The notes: generated by a model from the sequence alone, not told the origin. A stretch of 64,000 nt of DNA from Lachnospiraceae bacterium UBA5895 (GCA_002431915.1 DJEP01000103.1:1-64000), one strand, 5' to 3'. Counted from the stretch's first letter, positions 44,212 to 53,121 are shown. Numbers and translations: made by a program.

Positions 44212-45297
44212 TTATTCAGCCTCCTTTTTCACAGACTTCTTACTTTTAAATCTGGCTGCCACTTTTTCTCTCCATTCAATACATTTCGGAGCCCAGTTAA
44301 ACAGCATCATTACGATCAGTACGATGGAATAGATCAGCATACGATAATCGTTCAGTCCACGTAAAAGCTCCGGCAGTAATGTCAGAATCACAGAAGCAAT
44401 AATGGAACCGCGGATGTTACCGATACCGCCCAGCACGACGAATACCAGAATCATAATGGACATATTGTATCCGAAGTTCTTAGGCAGCGCTGTCAGGGTA
44501 GACAGATTGTGCGCATACAATACTCCTGCCACACCTGCGAGGGCTGCGGAGATAGAGAAAGCCATCAGTTTATATTTAGTAATATGAATGCCCACAGATT
44601 CCGCTGCAATGGTATTGTCACGAATTGCCATAATTGCACGACCGTCTCTGGAATGAATCAGGTTCAATACAATAAACAGTGTGATCAGTAATAACACAAT
44701 ACCAATGGTAAAGCTGGAGTCATGAGGGGTTCCGGTGATACCCTGCGCACCTTTAATAATAACCTGACCGTCCTCTGCCATATTCAGATCCATAGTGTTG
44801 GTAAAGGAGATGTGAAAGCCATTCTCATCCAGTCCCACAAACAGAATATTGACCAGGTTCTTAATGATCTCACCAAATGCCAGCGTCACGATGGCAAGAT
44901 AGTCACCCTTCAGACGAAGTACGGGAATACCGATCAGCAGACCGAAAATACCCGCAAACGCAGCGCCGATCAACAGAGCAAAGAAAAAGCGAAGCCCGGA
45001 AGGCATTGCGGTATTTTCCATGACTTTGGAGAAAAAGGCACTGGTAAATGCGCCGATACACATAAATCCGGCATGCCCGAGGCTCAACTCTCCCAGGATA
45101 CCTACCGTAAGATTCAGGGATACCGCCAGAATCGCATAGGTACACAGAGGTACCAATAAGCCCTGGATCAGACTGCTTACCACTCCGGCAGATACGAGAA
45201 TCTGCATGATCACATATGCCGCAATCACCATTCCGTAAGTAATAAGGTTATCACGGAAGGTTTTATTCATTTTCTTATTTTTTGATAATTTCTTCAT
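44212..45297 (-). CDS. livM: Branched-chain amino acid ABC transporter permease LivM
   Basis: LivM is one of two membrane subunits of the transporter. The 361-residue protein has a basic N-terminus and about nine helices. The characteristic LAVSLNLTVGILGELSLGHAGFMCIGAFTSAFF lies near residue 60. The inner-membrane permease coupling region with AIRDNTIAAESVGIHITKYK lies near residue 235. VLGGIGNIRGSIIAS follows. The ATG at 45297 follows AGGTG; a GTG three codons upstream is an alternative. Confidence 0.95.
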   Translation of the reverse strand: MKKLSKNKKMNKTFRDNLITYGMVIAAYVIMQILVSAGVVSSLIQGLLVPLCTYAILAVSLNLTVGILGELSLGHAGFMCIGAFTSAFFSKVMENTAMPSGLRFFFALLIGAAFAGIFGLLIGIPVLRLKGDYLAIVTLAFGEIIKNLVNILFVGLDENGFHISFTNTMDLNMAEDGQVIIKGAQGITGTPHDSSFTIGIVLLLITLFIVLNLIHSRDGRAIMAIRDNTIAAESVGIHITKYKLMAFSISAALAGVAGVLYAHNLSTLTALPKNFGYNMSIMILVFVVLGGIGNIRGSIIASVILTLLPELLRGLNDYRMLIYSIVLIVMMLFNWAPKCIEWREKVAARFKSKKSVKKEAE

Positions 45298-45318
45298 ATT
45301 ATACACCTGCCTCTTCCC

Positions 45319-46203
45319 TTATACTTTTTCCTGAATATTTTTGCCAAACAGTCCGGCAGGTTTTACCAAAAGCACAACGATCAGTACTGCAAACACAATG
45401 GCATCTGCCATCTGGGAAGATATGTAGGCTTTGCCGAAGATCTCAATAATACCGAGCAGGATACCGCCCACCAAAGCGCCTGGGATAGATCCGATACCAC
45501 CAAATACAGCAGCTACGAAAGCTTTGATACCGGGCATGGAACCGGTGTAGGGTGTCAGGGAAGGATATGCAGAACATAACAGCACTCCTGCCACAGCAGC
45601 CAGACCGGATCCGATTGCAAAGGTAAGTGCAATGGTTCCGTCCACATTGATTCCCATCAGTTGTGCCGCTCCCTTATCCTCGGATACCGCCAGCATAGCC
45701 TGACCGGCTTTTGTCTTGTTAATAAAGAGCATCAGACCAGCCATAATGATAAGACAGGAAACAATCGTAACGATCGTCTCTCCGGTAATATTGATCTGAC
45801 CATCTGCCAGTTTCACGGCCGGAACAGATACTACAGAAGTAAATGCCTTCGCGTTGGCACCGAAGATCAAAAGTGCCACATTCTGCAACAGATAGCTGAC
45901 ACCGATGGCAGTGATCAGTACCGCCAAAGGAGAAGATGCCTTTCTGAGGGGCTTGTAAGCTACCTTTTCAATAGCCATTCCAAGCAGTGTGCAGGCTATT
46001 ACTGCCGCAAGAACACCGATCACAGGAGAAAGTCCCATGGTACTGCACATTGTATAAGTAATAAATGCACCGACCATAATGACATCACCATGTGCGAAAT
46101 TCAGCATTTTGGCAATACCGTATACCATGGTATAACCTAATGCGATCAGCGCATAGACACTTCCAAGGCTGATACCGTTGATCAGATAACTGATAAAACT
46201 CAT
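45319..46203 (-). CDS. livH: Branched-chain amino acid ABC transporter permease LivH
   Basis: LivH is the second membrane subunit. It has 294 residues with about eight helices and opens with ISYLINGISLGSVYALIALG and MLNFAHGDVIMVGAF, both strongly conserved. VAYKPLRKASSPLAVLITAIG and FGGIGSIPGALVGG follow. GGAGGT stands 8 nt before the ATG at 46203. It lies 21 bp from livM and 170 bp downstream of livJ, with a terminator in that gap. Confidence 0.95.
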   Translation of the reverse strand: MSFISYLINGISLGSVYALIALGYTMVYGIAKMLNFAHGDVIMVGAFITYTMCSTMGLSPVIGVLAAVIACTLLGMAIEKVAYKPLRKASSPLAVLITAIGVSYLLQNVALLIFGANAKAFTSVVSVPAVKLADGQINITGETIVTIVSCLIIMAGLMLFINKTKAGQAMLAVSEDKGAAQLMGINVDGTIALTFAIGSGLAAVAGVLLCSAYPSLTPYTGSMPGIKAFVAAVFGGIGSIPGALVGGILLGIIEIFGKAYISSQMADAIVFAVLIVVLLVKPAGLFGKNIQEKV

Positions 46204-46314
46204 GTGAACTACCTCCATTCATGCGAATGCACAAATTATTCTAACTTTTCATTTCTGTAAAATAAACAAGCTAAAATTAAGTATAGCAGAACCTTTCAGG
46301 AATAGCAACTATTC

Positions 46315-46353
46315 CCGAAAAACAAAGAGGGCTACCCTGCGGTAACCCTCTTT
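46315..46353 (-). terminator. Terminator/attenuator between livJ and livH
   Basis: A 13-bp stem, AAAGAGGGTTACC / GGTAGCCCTCTTT on the minus strand, with a 4-nt loop is followed by TTTGTTTTT. It lies 20 bp after the livJ stop. Partial read-through would make more binding protein than permease, a common pattern for such transporters. Confidence 0.9.
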
Positions 46354-46373
46354 GGAAACTTTCAAAAGCGCTA

Positions 46374-47585
46374 TTACATAGCCTTGTAAGCACCATTCTC
46401 GATCACAACAGCCTTGGGAGCCTTGTTAGCCTCGCCGTCTGCGGTCCAGGTCATACCTTCACCGGTCAGACCGTCTACGGTGATCTCTGTCATGGCAGCT
46501 TTCATACCGTCACAAATATCAGATACGCTCATATCAGGTGTTACACCGCTCTTCTCGATAGCAGCCTTGATCACATAAATCGCATCATAGCTGTCTGCTG
46601 CGAACTGGGTCGGTGTCTCGCCGTACTTTTCCTTATATTTGGAAACGAAGGACTTCGTCAGATCATCAGTTGCATCAGCTGCGAAGGGAGTCAACAGCAT
46701 AACACCCTCAGCGAGAGATACATCAAAGTTGTCTACACCGTCAAGAATACCGTCCATACCATCGCAGGAGAACCACTTGGGAGCATAGCCCATGCTTGCA
46801 GCCTGTGTCAGAATCAGAGCGGATTCCTGATAATAAATAGGCAGGAATACCATATCTGCACCGGCATCCTTAGCCTTCTGTAACTGAACGGAGAAATCCG
46901 TCTTGTTGTCGGCTGTAAAAGATTCAGCCGCTACAATTTCAAAAGGCTGGTTCTCAGCTTCCTTTGCAAACTTCTCGTAGATACCGGAAGAATATACATC
47001 GGAGCTGTCATAGATAACAGCAACCTTTTTGGCCAGACCGTTCTCACCGATGTACTGTGCGGATGCAATACCCTGGTTAGGATCTGAGAAACAGATACGG
47101 AAATTATTATCATACTGTACACACTCGACAGCGGATCCTGAGGGAGTGATCTGGAACATATTATCTTCCTTAGTCTTTTCGGTAACTGCGATACATGCAC
47201 CACTGGTGGTAGAACCGTCAATGATCTGTGCACCCCAGTCCTTTAATGCGTTGTAAGCATTTACGGATTTTTCGGCATCTGCCTCGTCATCCTGGAATTT
47301 GAACTCGATCTGATAACCGTTGATACCGCCTGCTGCATTGATCTCTTCTACTGCGATTTCTGCGCCGTGCTGTACAGCCAGACCATATACTGCTGCACCG
47401 CCGGTGGTGGGTCCGATACCGCCGATCTTAAATACACTTCCTGTTGCACCGCTTTCGCTTACTGTGCTCTCAGTTGCTGCACCGGTACCTGCTGCAGAAC
47501 CGTTATCTGCGTTACCACAGCCAGCCATAGCCATTACCATAGCGGATGCTACAGCAACACTTAAAAACTTGTTAAATTTCTTCAT
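46374..47585 (-). CDS. livJ: Branched-chain amino acid-binding lipoprotein LivJ
   Basis: This extracellular substrate-binding protein delivers branched-chain amino acids to LivHM. The 403 residues include a lipoprotein signal with AMAGC (Cys23), so it is lipid-anchored. A Gly/Ala/Thr-rich linker precedes a two-lobe periplasmic-binding fold of the Leu/Ile/Val type (KIGGIGPTTGGAAVYG; GAEIAVEEINAAGGING; DGSTTSGACIAV). The ATG at 47585 follows GGAGG. The actual amino acid preference cannot be read from the sequence. Confidence 0.95.
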   Translation of the reverse strand: MKKFNKFLSVAVASAMVMAMAGCGNADNGSAAGTGAATESTVSESGATGSVFKIGGIGPTTGGAAVYGLAVQHGAEIAVEEINAAGGINGYQIEFKFQDDEADAEKSVNAYNALKDWGAQIIDGSTTSGACIAVTEKTKEDNMFQITPSGSAVECVQYDNNFRICFSDPNQGIASAQYIGENGLAKKVAVIYDSSDVYSSGIYEKFAKEAENQPFEIVAAESFTADNKTDFSVQLQKAKDAGADMVFLPIYYQESALILTQAASMGYAPKWFSCDGMDGILDGVDNFDVSLAEGVMLLTPFAADATDDLTKSFVSKYKEKYGETPTQFAADSYDAIYVIKAAIEKSGVTPDMSVSDICDGMKAAMTEITVDGLTGEGMTWTADGEANKAPKAVVIENGAYKAM

Positions 47586-47605
47586 AATATTATCCTCCTT
47601 CTTTA

Positions 47606-47675
47606 ACAATGTATACAAAAATACAATGTATAATTGTTATTTTTGTATAATACTCGCTTCTACTTACTTTGTCAA
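47606..47675 (-). promoter_or_regulatory. Promoter and repeated motif upstream of livJ
   Basis: On the minus strand TTGACA (47675-47670), a 17-bp spacer and TATTAT (47652-47647) form a near-consensus promoter. Between it and the gene, ACAATGTATA occurs twice (plus-strand positions 47606-47615 and 47623-47632), a candidate regulator site in the leader. Confidence 0.8.
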
Positions 47676-47868
47676 TGGATTTTATTTTCTAATTTGATGT
47701 TTTTTGATATTAAAATAGATCAATAAAATTATTTTTTGATTAAAAGCAGAATATTTTTGATTTCATGGGAAATACTATCTCCGAAACAATTATTAATAGA
47801 AACTTCAAAAAAATGTCTGTATAGAATTTGCTTCTGCATATTCCACACAGACAGGATAAGGAGATTTT

Positions 47869-48078
47869 ATGGGTAATAAATATTTGGATGGAACCGCTCT
47901 CACCATAGCTATTATCGGTGCCGTGAACTGGGGACTGATTGGACTTTTCCACTTTGATCTTGTAGCATTCCTGTTCGGCGACATGTCCTGGCTTTCCAGA
48001 ATCGTATATGTGCTGGTGGGAATCAGTGGGCTCTATCTCATCAGTTTCTTTCTCCATCTGGGAGAAAACGAAGCTTAA
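47869..48078 (+). CDS. DUF378 small membrane protein
   Basis: The 69-residue protein has two transmembrane helices (about 9-30 and 42-62). AIIGAVNWGLIGLFHFDLVAFLFG and SRIVYVLVGISGLYLI are the DUF378 signature. The function is unknown. AAGGAG precedes the ATG. Its last 4 bp overlap the end of the convergent rsfS gene. It is alone on the plus strand among minus-strand genes. Confidence 0.9.
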   Translation: MGNKYLDGTALTIAIIGAVNWGLIGLFHFDLVAFLFGDMSWLSRIVYVLVGISGLYLISFFLHLGENEA

Positions 48079-48428
48079 AGTTCCTCTATGGGAATCTGCA
48101 CGCCATCTCTCCAAATGCGTTCCAGATCATAGAGCAGACGGTTTTCCTTGTCAAAGACATGTACGATCACATCGCCAAAGTCTAACAGCACCCAGCTGGC
48201 AGTCTCATAGCCTTCGGTCTGTCTGGCAGGGAAACCGGCTCTTCCCAGTTTCTCTTCCACATTATCACATAACGCCTGAATCTGACTGGAATTATTACCG
48301 CCGGCAATAATAAAATAATCTGCAATCACAGATACTTTACTGATGTCTATTACTTTAATATCTTCTGCTTTTTTATCATCCAAAGCTTCTACGGCAAGCT
48401 TTACCATTTTTCTGGATTCTTCGCTCAT
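48075..48428 (-). CDS. rsfS: Ribosomal silencing factor RsfS (Iojap family)
   Basis: RsfS binds L14 on the large ribosomal subunit and prevents subunit joining, lowering translation under nutrient limitation. The 117 residues show the family pattern: DISKVSVIADYFIIAGGNNSSQIQAL, then GYETASWVLLDFGDVIVHVF, then RLLYDLERIW. It ends the rplU to rsfS cluster and follows yqeK by 30 bp, the usual order in Firmicutes. Confidence 0.96.
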   Translation of the reverse strand: MSEESRKMVKLAVEALDDKKAEDIKVIDISKVSVIADYFIIAGGNNSSQIQALCDNVEEKLGRAGFPARQTEGYETASWVLLDFGDVIVHVFDKENRLLYDLERIWRDGVQIPIEEL

Positions 48429-48458
48429 GCTTACTCCTCACTCTTTCTTCTTTATTTA

Positions 48459-49028
48459 TCAATTCTTCATATAATAGTTATAGGTTTCTTCTGTCATGGG
48501 ATCCATCTCACCATCCCCCGATTCCAGATATTCCAAAGTATCCTCTAAAATCTTCGTCACGGCAGCATCCAGATCCGTAAATGCCAGGTAGCGAATCTCA
48601 GTAAGATTCGGAGCCTGCTTTCTACCGGGTTCAATATAATCTGCGGTAAAAATGATCTTCTCTAAAAGAGTCATGCCCGGTCGCCCCGTGGTATGGTATA
48701 AAATCGCACTTAAGATCTCCGGATCTTCGATTTTATATTCCTTTTCCGCCAGATAGCTTCCCACCCTGGCATGCAACAGATAGGGATTACGTTTTTCCAC
48801 ATCGGTTGCCGGAAGATGATGTTTCTCGCAGGCAGACAGCAACTTGTCATTGCCCATGCATTTGGCACAGTCATGCAAAAGTCCCGCGATCTGTGCTCGC
48901 TCCACATCCTCACCGTAGCGCATAGCAAGGGCCGCCGCCGTGTATTCCACCCCTAACGTATGGGTAAAACGCTTGGGATCCTGTACTTTTTCCATCTCTT
49001 TGGTCAGTTTTTTTAAGATATCACTCAT
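48459..49028 (-). CDS. yqeK: HD-domain bis(5'-nucleosyl)-tetraphosphatase YqeK
   Basis: YqeK hydrolyses diadenosine tetraphosphate symmetrically to two ADP. The 189-residue protein has the HD-domain metal ligands: His in FTHTLGVEYTA, HD in AGLLHDCAKCMG near residue 52, the later HARVGSYLAEKEY, and Asp in FTADYIEPGRK. Its start overlaps the end of nadD by 8 bp, so the two are translationally coupled, the usual pairing. Confidence 0.94.
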   Translation of the reverse strand: MSDILKKLTKEMEKVQDPKRFTHTLGVEYTAAALAMRYGEDVERAQIAGLLHDCAKCMGNDKLLSACEKHHLPATDVEKRNPYLLHARVGSYLAEKEYKIEDPEILSAILYHTTGRPGMTLLEKIIFTADYIEPGRKQAPNLTEIRYLAFTDLDAAVTKILEDTLEYLESGDGEMDPMTEETYNYYMKN

Positions 49029-49635
49029 CCAGGTAAAGCCCCTTTTCTTCCATATATTCTCTCACCGCTTCCGGCACAAGATATCGAATGGAAAGTCCTT
49101 CGGATCTTCTCTTTCGGATCTCGGAAGAAGAGATCTCGATTCTGCGGAAAGAAAGTAACTGTATTTTCGCGGAAAAATGTTCTTCCAGCTGTCGGATCTT
49201 CTCCTGCATTCCTTCAATCTCCGCATCTCCCCGCACCGCAGCTATAATCTCGCAGGCAGCAAACAGGCGGTCTGCACATTTCCAGTGTTCCATGGTAAAC
49301 AGGCAGTCTGCTCCGCAGATGAAATAAAAAAGGTGCTCCGGATATTCTCTGTGCAGCTGCTCCATAGTCTCGTAGCTATAGGAGTCTCCGGGGCGCTTTA
49401 TCTCGATGTCCAGACAGCGGAATCTGTCATTATCAGCGATAGCACGCTGTACCATATCATAGCGTTCGGTCCCGGGCAGGACTGTAATGCCTTCTCTTCT
49501 CTTCAGATAAGAACAACCCGTTGGGATCATCCAGATCTGGTCTAAGTGTGCCGACTCCAGTGCCTGTTGGGCCAGCATCAGATGTCCTGCATGAATCGGG
49601 TTAAAGGTCCCCCCCATAATACCTATTCTGCTCAT
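49021..49635 (-). CDS. nadD: Nicotinate-nucleotide adenylyltransferase
   Basis: NadD adenylates nicotinate mononucleotide to deamido-NAD. The 204 residues begin GIMGGTFNPIHAGHLMLAQ, with the HxGH-type nucleotidyltransferase motif, and contain FYFICGADCLFTMEHWK. The ISSSEIRKRRSEGLSIRYLVP C-terminal ATP-binding motif has the expected SSS-x-I-R core. It lies 39 bp downstream of yhbY. Confidence 0.96.
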   Translation of the reverse strand: MSRIGIMGGTFNPIHAGHLMLAQQALESAHLDQIWMIPTGCSYLKRREGITVLPGTERYDMVQRAIADNDRFRCLDIEIKRPGDSYSYETMEQLHREYPEHLFYFICGADCLFTMEHWKCADRLFAACEIIAAVRGDAEIEGMQEKIRQLEEHFSAKIQLLSFRRIEISSSEIRKRRSEGLSIRYLVPEAVREYMEEKGLYLDE

Positions 49636-49674
49636 ACTTCATCCCTCTGTACGGATTCTGATTGCAACAAACGA

Positions 49675-49965
49675 TTAATGGGGCAGTTCGATCTTCGGCT
49701 TGTCCTTGTCCGGCTTATACAGTACGATTTTTTTGCCGATGACCTGTACCACCTGGGAATGGGTACGTTCTGCCGCCATCTCTGCGATGGCTCTGGGATC
49801 GTCAAAACAATTCTTCAGCACGCCGATCTTGATCAGTTCGTTATTGTTAAAAGACTCACCGATGGCTACGGTAAGTTCCGGAGTCAGGCTGGATTTCCCT
49901 ACCTGGAAAATCGGATTCAGATTGCTTGCCAGACTCATCAAATATGCTCTCTGTTTGCTCGTCAT
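49675..49965 (-). CDS. yhbY: YhbY family CRM-domain RNA-binding protein
   Basis: This 96-residue protein associates with pre-50S ribosomal particles. It opens with SKQRAYLMSLASNLNPIFQVGKSSL, carries the GESFNNNELIKIGVLKN segment and ends with IGKKIVLYKP, all typical of the CRM fold. It sits between obgE and nadD, the standard Firmicutes order. Confidence 0.94.
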   Translation of the reverse strand: MTSKQRAYLMSLASNLNPIFQVGKSSLTPELTVAIGESFNNNELIKIGVLKNCFDDPRAIAEMAAERTHSQVVQVIGKKIVLYKPDKDKPKIELPH

Positions 49966-49996
49966 AATTTATTCCTTTCTCAAACTTTTCCGTGTT

Positions 49997-51289
49997 TTAC
50001 TTATAGTAATCAAAGGACAGACCATACATACGAACCGTATCGCCCTCCTGGATACCCAGCGCTTCCAGATCCTCTAAGATACCGGCATCCTTCAGGAAGT
50101 TCTGAAAGAATGTGAAGCCCTTCTCGCTGTCCAGATTCGTATAGCCTAACATCTTCTCGATCTTGGGTCCCTCTACTACGTACTCATCCTCTTCCTCATC
50201 ATAGATTACAGTATAGGCATCGTCCACAGATCCCGTCATGCTGTCCGGGAAGTACTCCTGTGCAAATATCGTAGTTTCCTCACCAATACCCTGAAGCATT
50301 TCATTTACTTCATATAATAGTTCCTTTACCCCCTGACCGGTTACTGCGGACATAGGGAATACCTTGATGCCCTTCGGCTCGAACTCTGCCCGAATCGCTG
50401 CCACCGGATCGGATCCATCCTCGGTATAGATGGCATCAATCTTGTTCGCCGCAATGACCTGGGGTCTTGCAGCAATCTCCGGATTATAGGCTTCCAGTTC
50501 CTTATTGATAGCATAGATATCCTGAATGGGATCTCTGCCTTCCGTACCCGCAGCATCCACAATATGGATGATCACCTTGGTACGCTCAATGTGGCGCAGG
50601 AACTCATGTCCCAGTCCCACACCTTCGGAAGCACCTTCGATCAGTCCAGGAATATCCGCAATGACGAAACCACCGGTTCCCTCCAGATCCACCACACCCA
50701 GATTCGGATTCAGGGTGGTGAAATGGTAGTTGGCAATCTTTGGTCTGGCATTGGTCACTCTGGACAGAAAAGTGGACTTACCCACATTGGGGAATCCCAC
50801 CAGTCCTACATCGGCGATAACCTTCAGTTCCAGTAAAAGCTCCAGTTCCTGTGCTGCCTGTCCCGGCTGCGCATACTTCGGAGCCTGCATGGTGCTGGTG
50901 GCATAATGCTGGTTGCCGTTGCCGCCCTTACCGCCTTTTAAGAGAACAACCCGTTTGTTGTCCCCCGACATATCCGTAATTACCTGCCCGCTCTGTGCTT
51001 CTTTGATTACGGTTCCCGCAGGGACTTTGATAATGATATCTTCTCCGTCCTTGCCACGGCAGTTCTTTTTGCCGCCTTCTTCCCCGTCTCCGGCCTTGTA
51101 CTTACGGATGTGCCGGAAATCGATCAGGGTATTTAATCCCTCATCCACAACAAAGATCACGTCTCCGCCGTGACCACCGTCTCCACCGTCAGGGCCGCCA
51201 CTGGGAACATATTTTTCACGGCGAAAGGACACATGACCATCTCCACCTTTACCGCTTCTTACGTAAATTTTAGCTCTGTCAGCAAACAT
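49997..51289 (-). CDS. obgE: Obg family GTPase (ObgE/CgtA)
   Basis: Obg is an essential GTPase in 50S assembly and stress signalling. The 430 residues have the Gly-rich Obg fold (1-158; GGDGGHGGDVIF). The G domain (about 159-330) carries the P-loop GFPNVGKST (165-173) and DIPGLIEGA. The OCT domain at the C-terminus (about 350-420; KMLGYTNLDSEKGFTFFQ) is the form found in Firmicutes. It lies 85 bp after rpmA, with a terminator-like hairpin in between. Confidence 0.97.
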   Translation of the reverse strand: MFADRAKIYVRSGKGGDGHVSFRREKYVPSGGPDGGDGGHGGDVIFVVDEGLNTLIDFRHIRKYKAGDGEEGGKKNCRGKDGEDIIIKVPAGTVIKEAQSGQVITDMSGDNKRVVLLKGGKGGNGNQHYATSTMQAPKYAQPGQAAQELELLLELKVIADVGLVGFPNVGKSTFLSRVTNARPKIANYHFTTLNPNLGVVDLEGTGGFVIADIPGLIEGASEGVGLGHEFLRHIERTKVIIHIVDAAGTEGRDPIQDIYAINKELEAYNPEIAARPQVIAANKIDAIYTEDGSDPVAAIRAEFEPKGIKVFPMSAVTGQGVKELLYEVNEMLQGIGEETTIFAQEYFPDSMTGSVDDAYTVIYDEEEDEYVVEGPKIEKMLGYTNLDSEKGFTFFQNFLKDAGILEDLEALGIQEGDTVRMYGLSFDYYK

Positions 51290-51324
51290 ATTGTTCTCCT
51301 TTCCGACAAAAATCCTTTACGGAC

Positions 51325-51361
51325 TAAAAGGGCTTCAAACAATCAGTATGTTTGAAGCCCT
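51325..51361 (-). terminator. Terminator/attenuator between rpmA and obgE
   Basis: A perfect 12-bp stem AGGGCTTCAAAC / GTTTGAAGCCCT with a 9-nt loop is followed on the minus strand by TTTT. It probably reduces read-through from the ribosomal protein genes into obgE and the genes beyond. Confidence 0.85.
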
Positions 51362-51373
51362 GGTTAAATCAAC

Positions 51374-51658
51374 TTATTTCTCTACAGGATATACGGAAGC
51401 CTGCTTCTTGTCTCTGCCCTTTCTCTCGAAACGGAGAACGCCATCAACTAAAGCAAACAGAGTATCGTCTCCACCGATACCAACATTGACACCGGGATGG
51501 ATCTTAGTACCGCGCTGTCTGTAAAGAATATTTCCAGCTTTTACAAACTGGCCATCAGCTCTCTTCGCACCTAATCTCTTGGATTCGGAATCTCTACCGT
51601 TCTTGGTAGAACCAACTCCCTTTTTATGTGCAAAAAATTGAAGGTTAAAGTTAAACAT
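51374..51658 (-). CDS. rpmA: 50S ribosomal protein L27 with cleavable N-terminus
   Basis: L27 reaches the peptidyl transferase centre with its N-terminus. The 94-residue protein carries the Firmicutes extension MFNFNLQFF, which must be cut before [12 protein letters not shown]; the protease Prp encoded 3 bp upstream does this. The core continues with [18 protein letters not shown] and [23 protein letters not shown], all standard. Confidence 0.98.
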   Translation of the reverse strand: MFNFNLQFFAHKKGVGSTKNGRDSESKRLGAKRADGQFVKAGNILYRQRGTKIHPGVNVGIGGDDTLFALVDGVLRFERKGRDKKQASVYPVEK

Positions 51659-51661
51659 GGT

Positions 51662-52006
51662 CTACACCTCCTCGATTTTTACTTGCAAATACTGTTCCCC
51701 GTACTGTCTGCTGAGATTCTGTAGTGAGAACACCATGGAATCCATCAGAAATACGGATTTGTCCTGCAGAATATTCTGAAAATCACATTCGATAAAGCCC
51801 GTCTCCTCGTTCTGGGTCAGCTGAAGTTCTTCACCTGCCAGTTCCGAAAGCGATCCGATAGTACTCTGTACCAGTACGGAAATCGCTGCGCAGAGGATAT
51901 CCGGTTCTGTACTGAACAATCTTTTCTTGGCATATCCTGCATGTCCCATGCAGTAGAATCCACGATAGATTCCCCCATGGTCCTTACGAATGATAATAGT
52001 TGTCAT
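51662..52006 (-). CDS. prp: Ribosomal-processing cysteine protease Prp
   Basis: Prp (YsxB) removes the N-terminal extension of L27. The 114 residues contain the catalytic dyad His22 (CMGHAGYAK) and Cys39 (DILCAAISVLVQS). It lies between rplU (5 bp away) and rpmA (3 bp), the invariant arrangement in Firmicutes with extended L27. Confidence 0.95.
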   Translation of the reverse strand: MTTIIIRKDHGGIYRGFYCMGHAGYAKKRLFSTEPDILCAAISVLVQSTIGSLSELAGEELQLTQNEETGFIECDFQNILQDKSVFLMDSMVFSLQNLSRQYGEQYLQVKIEEV

Positions 52007-52011
52007 AACGA

Positions 52012-52317
52012 TTACGCGTTAATCTTTTCGATCTTAACCTGAGTGTATGCTTGTCTATGACCATTCTTCTTGTGGTAACCGGTTTTTCTCTTGTACTTGT
52101 ATACAATAACCTTCTTACCTCTACCCTGCTCCATAACGGTTGCGGTAACAGTTGCGTTAGCAACGTCAGCACCAACCTTGAGGGTATTGTCACTTACTGC
52201 GATCACCTGGTCAAAAGTAACAGTATTACCGGCTTCTGCATCGATCTTCTCAACTTTGATTACATCACCTTCAGAAACTTTGTACTGCTTTCCACCTGTT
52301 GCAATAATTGCGTACAT
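52012..52317 (-). CDS. rplU: 50S ribosomal protein L21
   Basis: L21 binds 23S rRNA. The 101-residue protein starts [20 protein letters not shown] and contains [20 protein letters not shown], both diagnostic. It is the first gene of the rplU-prp-rpmA-obgE-yhbY-nadD-yqeK-rsfS cluster, with AGGAGG ahead of its ATG. Confidence 0.98.
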   Translation of the reverse strand: MYAIIATGGKQYKVSEGDVIKVEKIDAEAGNTVTFDQVIAVSDNTLKVGADVANATVTATVMEQGRGKKVIVYKYKRKTGYHKKNGHRQAYTQVKIEKINA

Positions 52318-52440
52318 AATAAGGCACCTCCTATTATTTACTCGCTAACTTTGGTGGTGAAAGATCTAAAATCCAACACACTTATACCTAGTTATGCGGC
52401 ATACCATAGTATAATAGCATGAGGTGCCCTGATTCGTCAA
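52318..52440 (-). promoter_or_regulatory. Promoter and leader of the rplU operon (possible L21 leader RNA)
   Basis: On the minus strand -35 TTGACG (52440-52435), an 18-bp spacer and -10 TATTAT (52416-52411) drive a leader of about 90 nt ending in AGGAGGTGCC. Firmicutes often carry an L21-binding leader RNA here. The leader has short pairing segments (for example TATG CCG CATA), but I cannot confirm the consensus fold by eye. Confidence 0.55.
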
Positions 52441-52476
52441 TATATATTTTTTAATTTTTTGAAAAAATTGCAGAAA

Positions 52477-53121
52477 TTACTTTTCTAAGATATCTGCGTT
52501 ATTTTTCTTTTCGAAGTCTTCCACATACTGGATGATCAACTTAACGGTTCCTTCGATTCCAAGGATGCTGCTGTTGATACACAGATCATAGCTGTCGGCC
52601 CTGCCCCACTTCTTGGAAGAATAATAATTATAATAGCTCTGACGCTGCTTATCCTTCTTCGTGATCATTTCCTTCGCCTTAGCTTCCGTCAGATCATATT
52701 TTGTCATAATACGCTTGGTCTTCACATCATCGTCGCCGAAGATAAACAGGTTAATGCAGTTCTTATAATCGGAAAGTGCATAATCCGCACAACGTCCGAC
52801 GATCACGCAGGGACCTTCATCGGCGATCTTCTTGATCGTATCAAACTGTGCCAAAAACACCTTATGGCTGATAGGCATATCTACAAAAGAGGATGCATTG
52901 TAGCCGAAGGAATAAGTATCCATTACCAGATTGTACAGGAAAGAATTCGTCGGTCTCTCATCATGATTCTGGATCATTTCCTCACAGAAACCACTCTCCT
53001 GTGCAGCCCTTGTAAGAAGTTCCTTGTCATAGCATTTGATTCCGAAATACTCTGCAGCCTTTTCCCCGATCTCACGACCTGCAGAACCAAACTGACGTCC
53101 AATTGTAATAATTGTATTCAT
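52477..53121 (-). CDS. Cytidylate kinase-like protein (second of two paralogues)
   Basis: It is similar throughout to the product at 42041-42667: ITIGRQFGSAGREIGEKAAEYF with the nucleotide-binding loop, CYDKELLTRAA, CVIVGRCADYALSDYKN and KKDKQRQSYYNYYSSKKW. The 214 residues start at the ATG at 53121; an upstream in-frame extension lacks a start signal. The true substrate is unknown. It is a single gene upstream of an AT-rich weak hairpin and lies between the rplU promoter and the serine dehydratase genes. Confidence 0.82.
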   Translation of the reverse strand: MNTIITIGRQFGSAGREIGEKAAEYFGIKCYDKELLTRAAQESGFCEEMIQNHDERPTNSFLYNLVMDTYSFGYNASSFVDMPISHKVFLAQFDTIKKIADEGPCVIVGRCADYALSDYKNCINLFIFGDDDVKTKRIMTKYDLTEAKAKEMITKKDKQRQSYYNYYSSKKWGRADSYDLCINSSILGIEGTVKLIIQYVEDFEKKNNADILEK

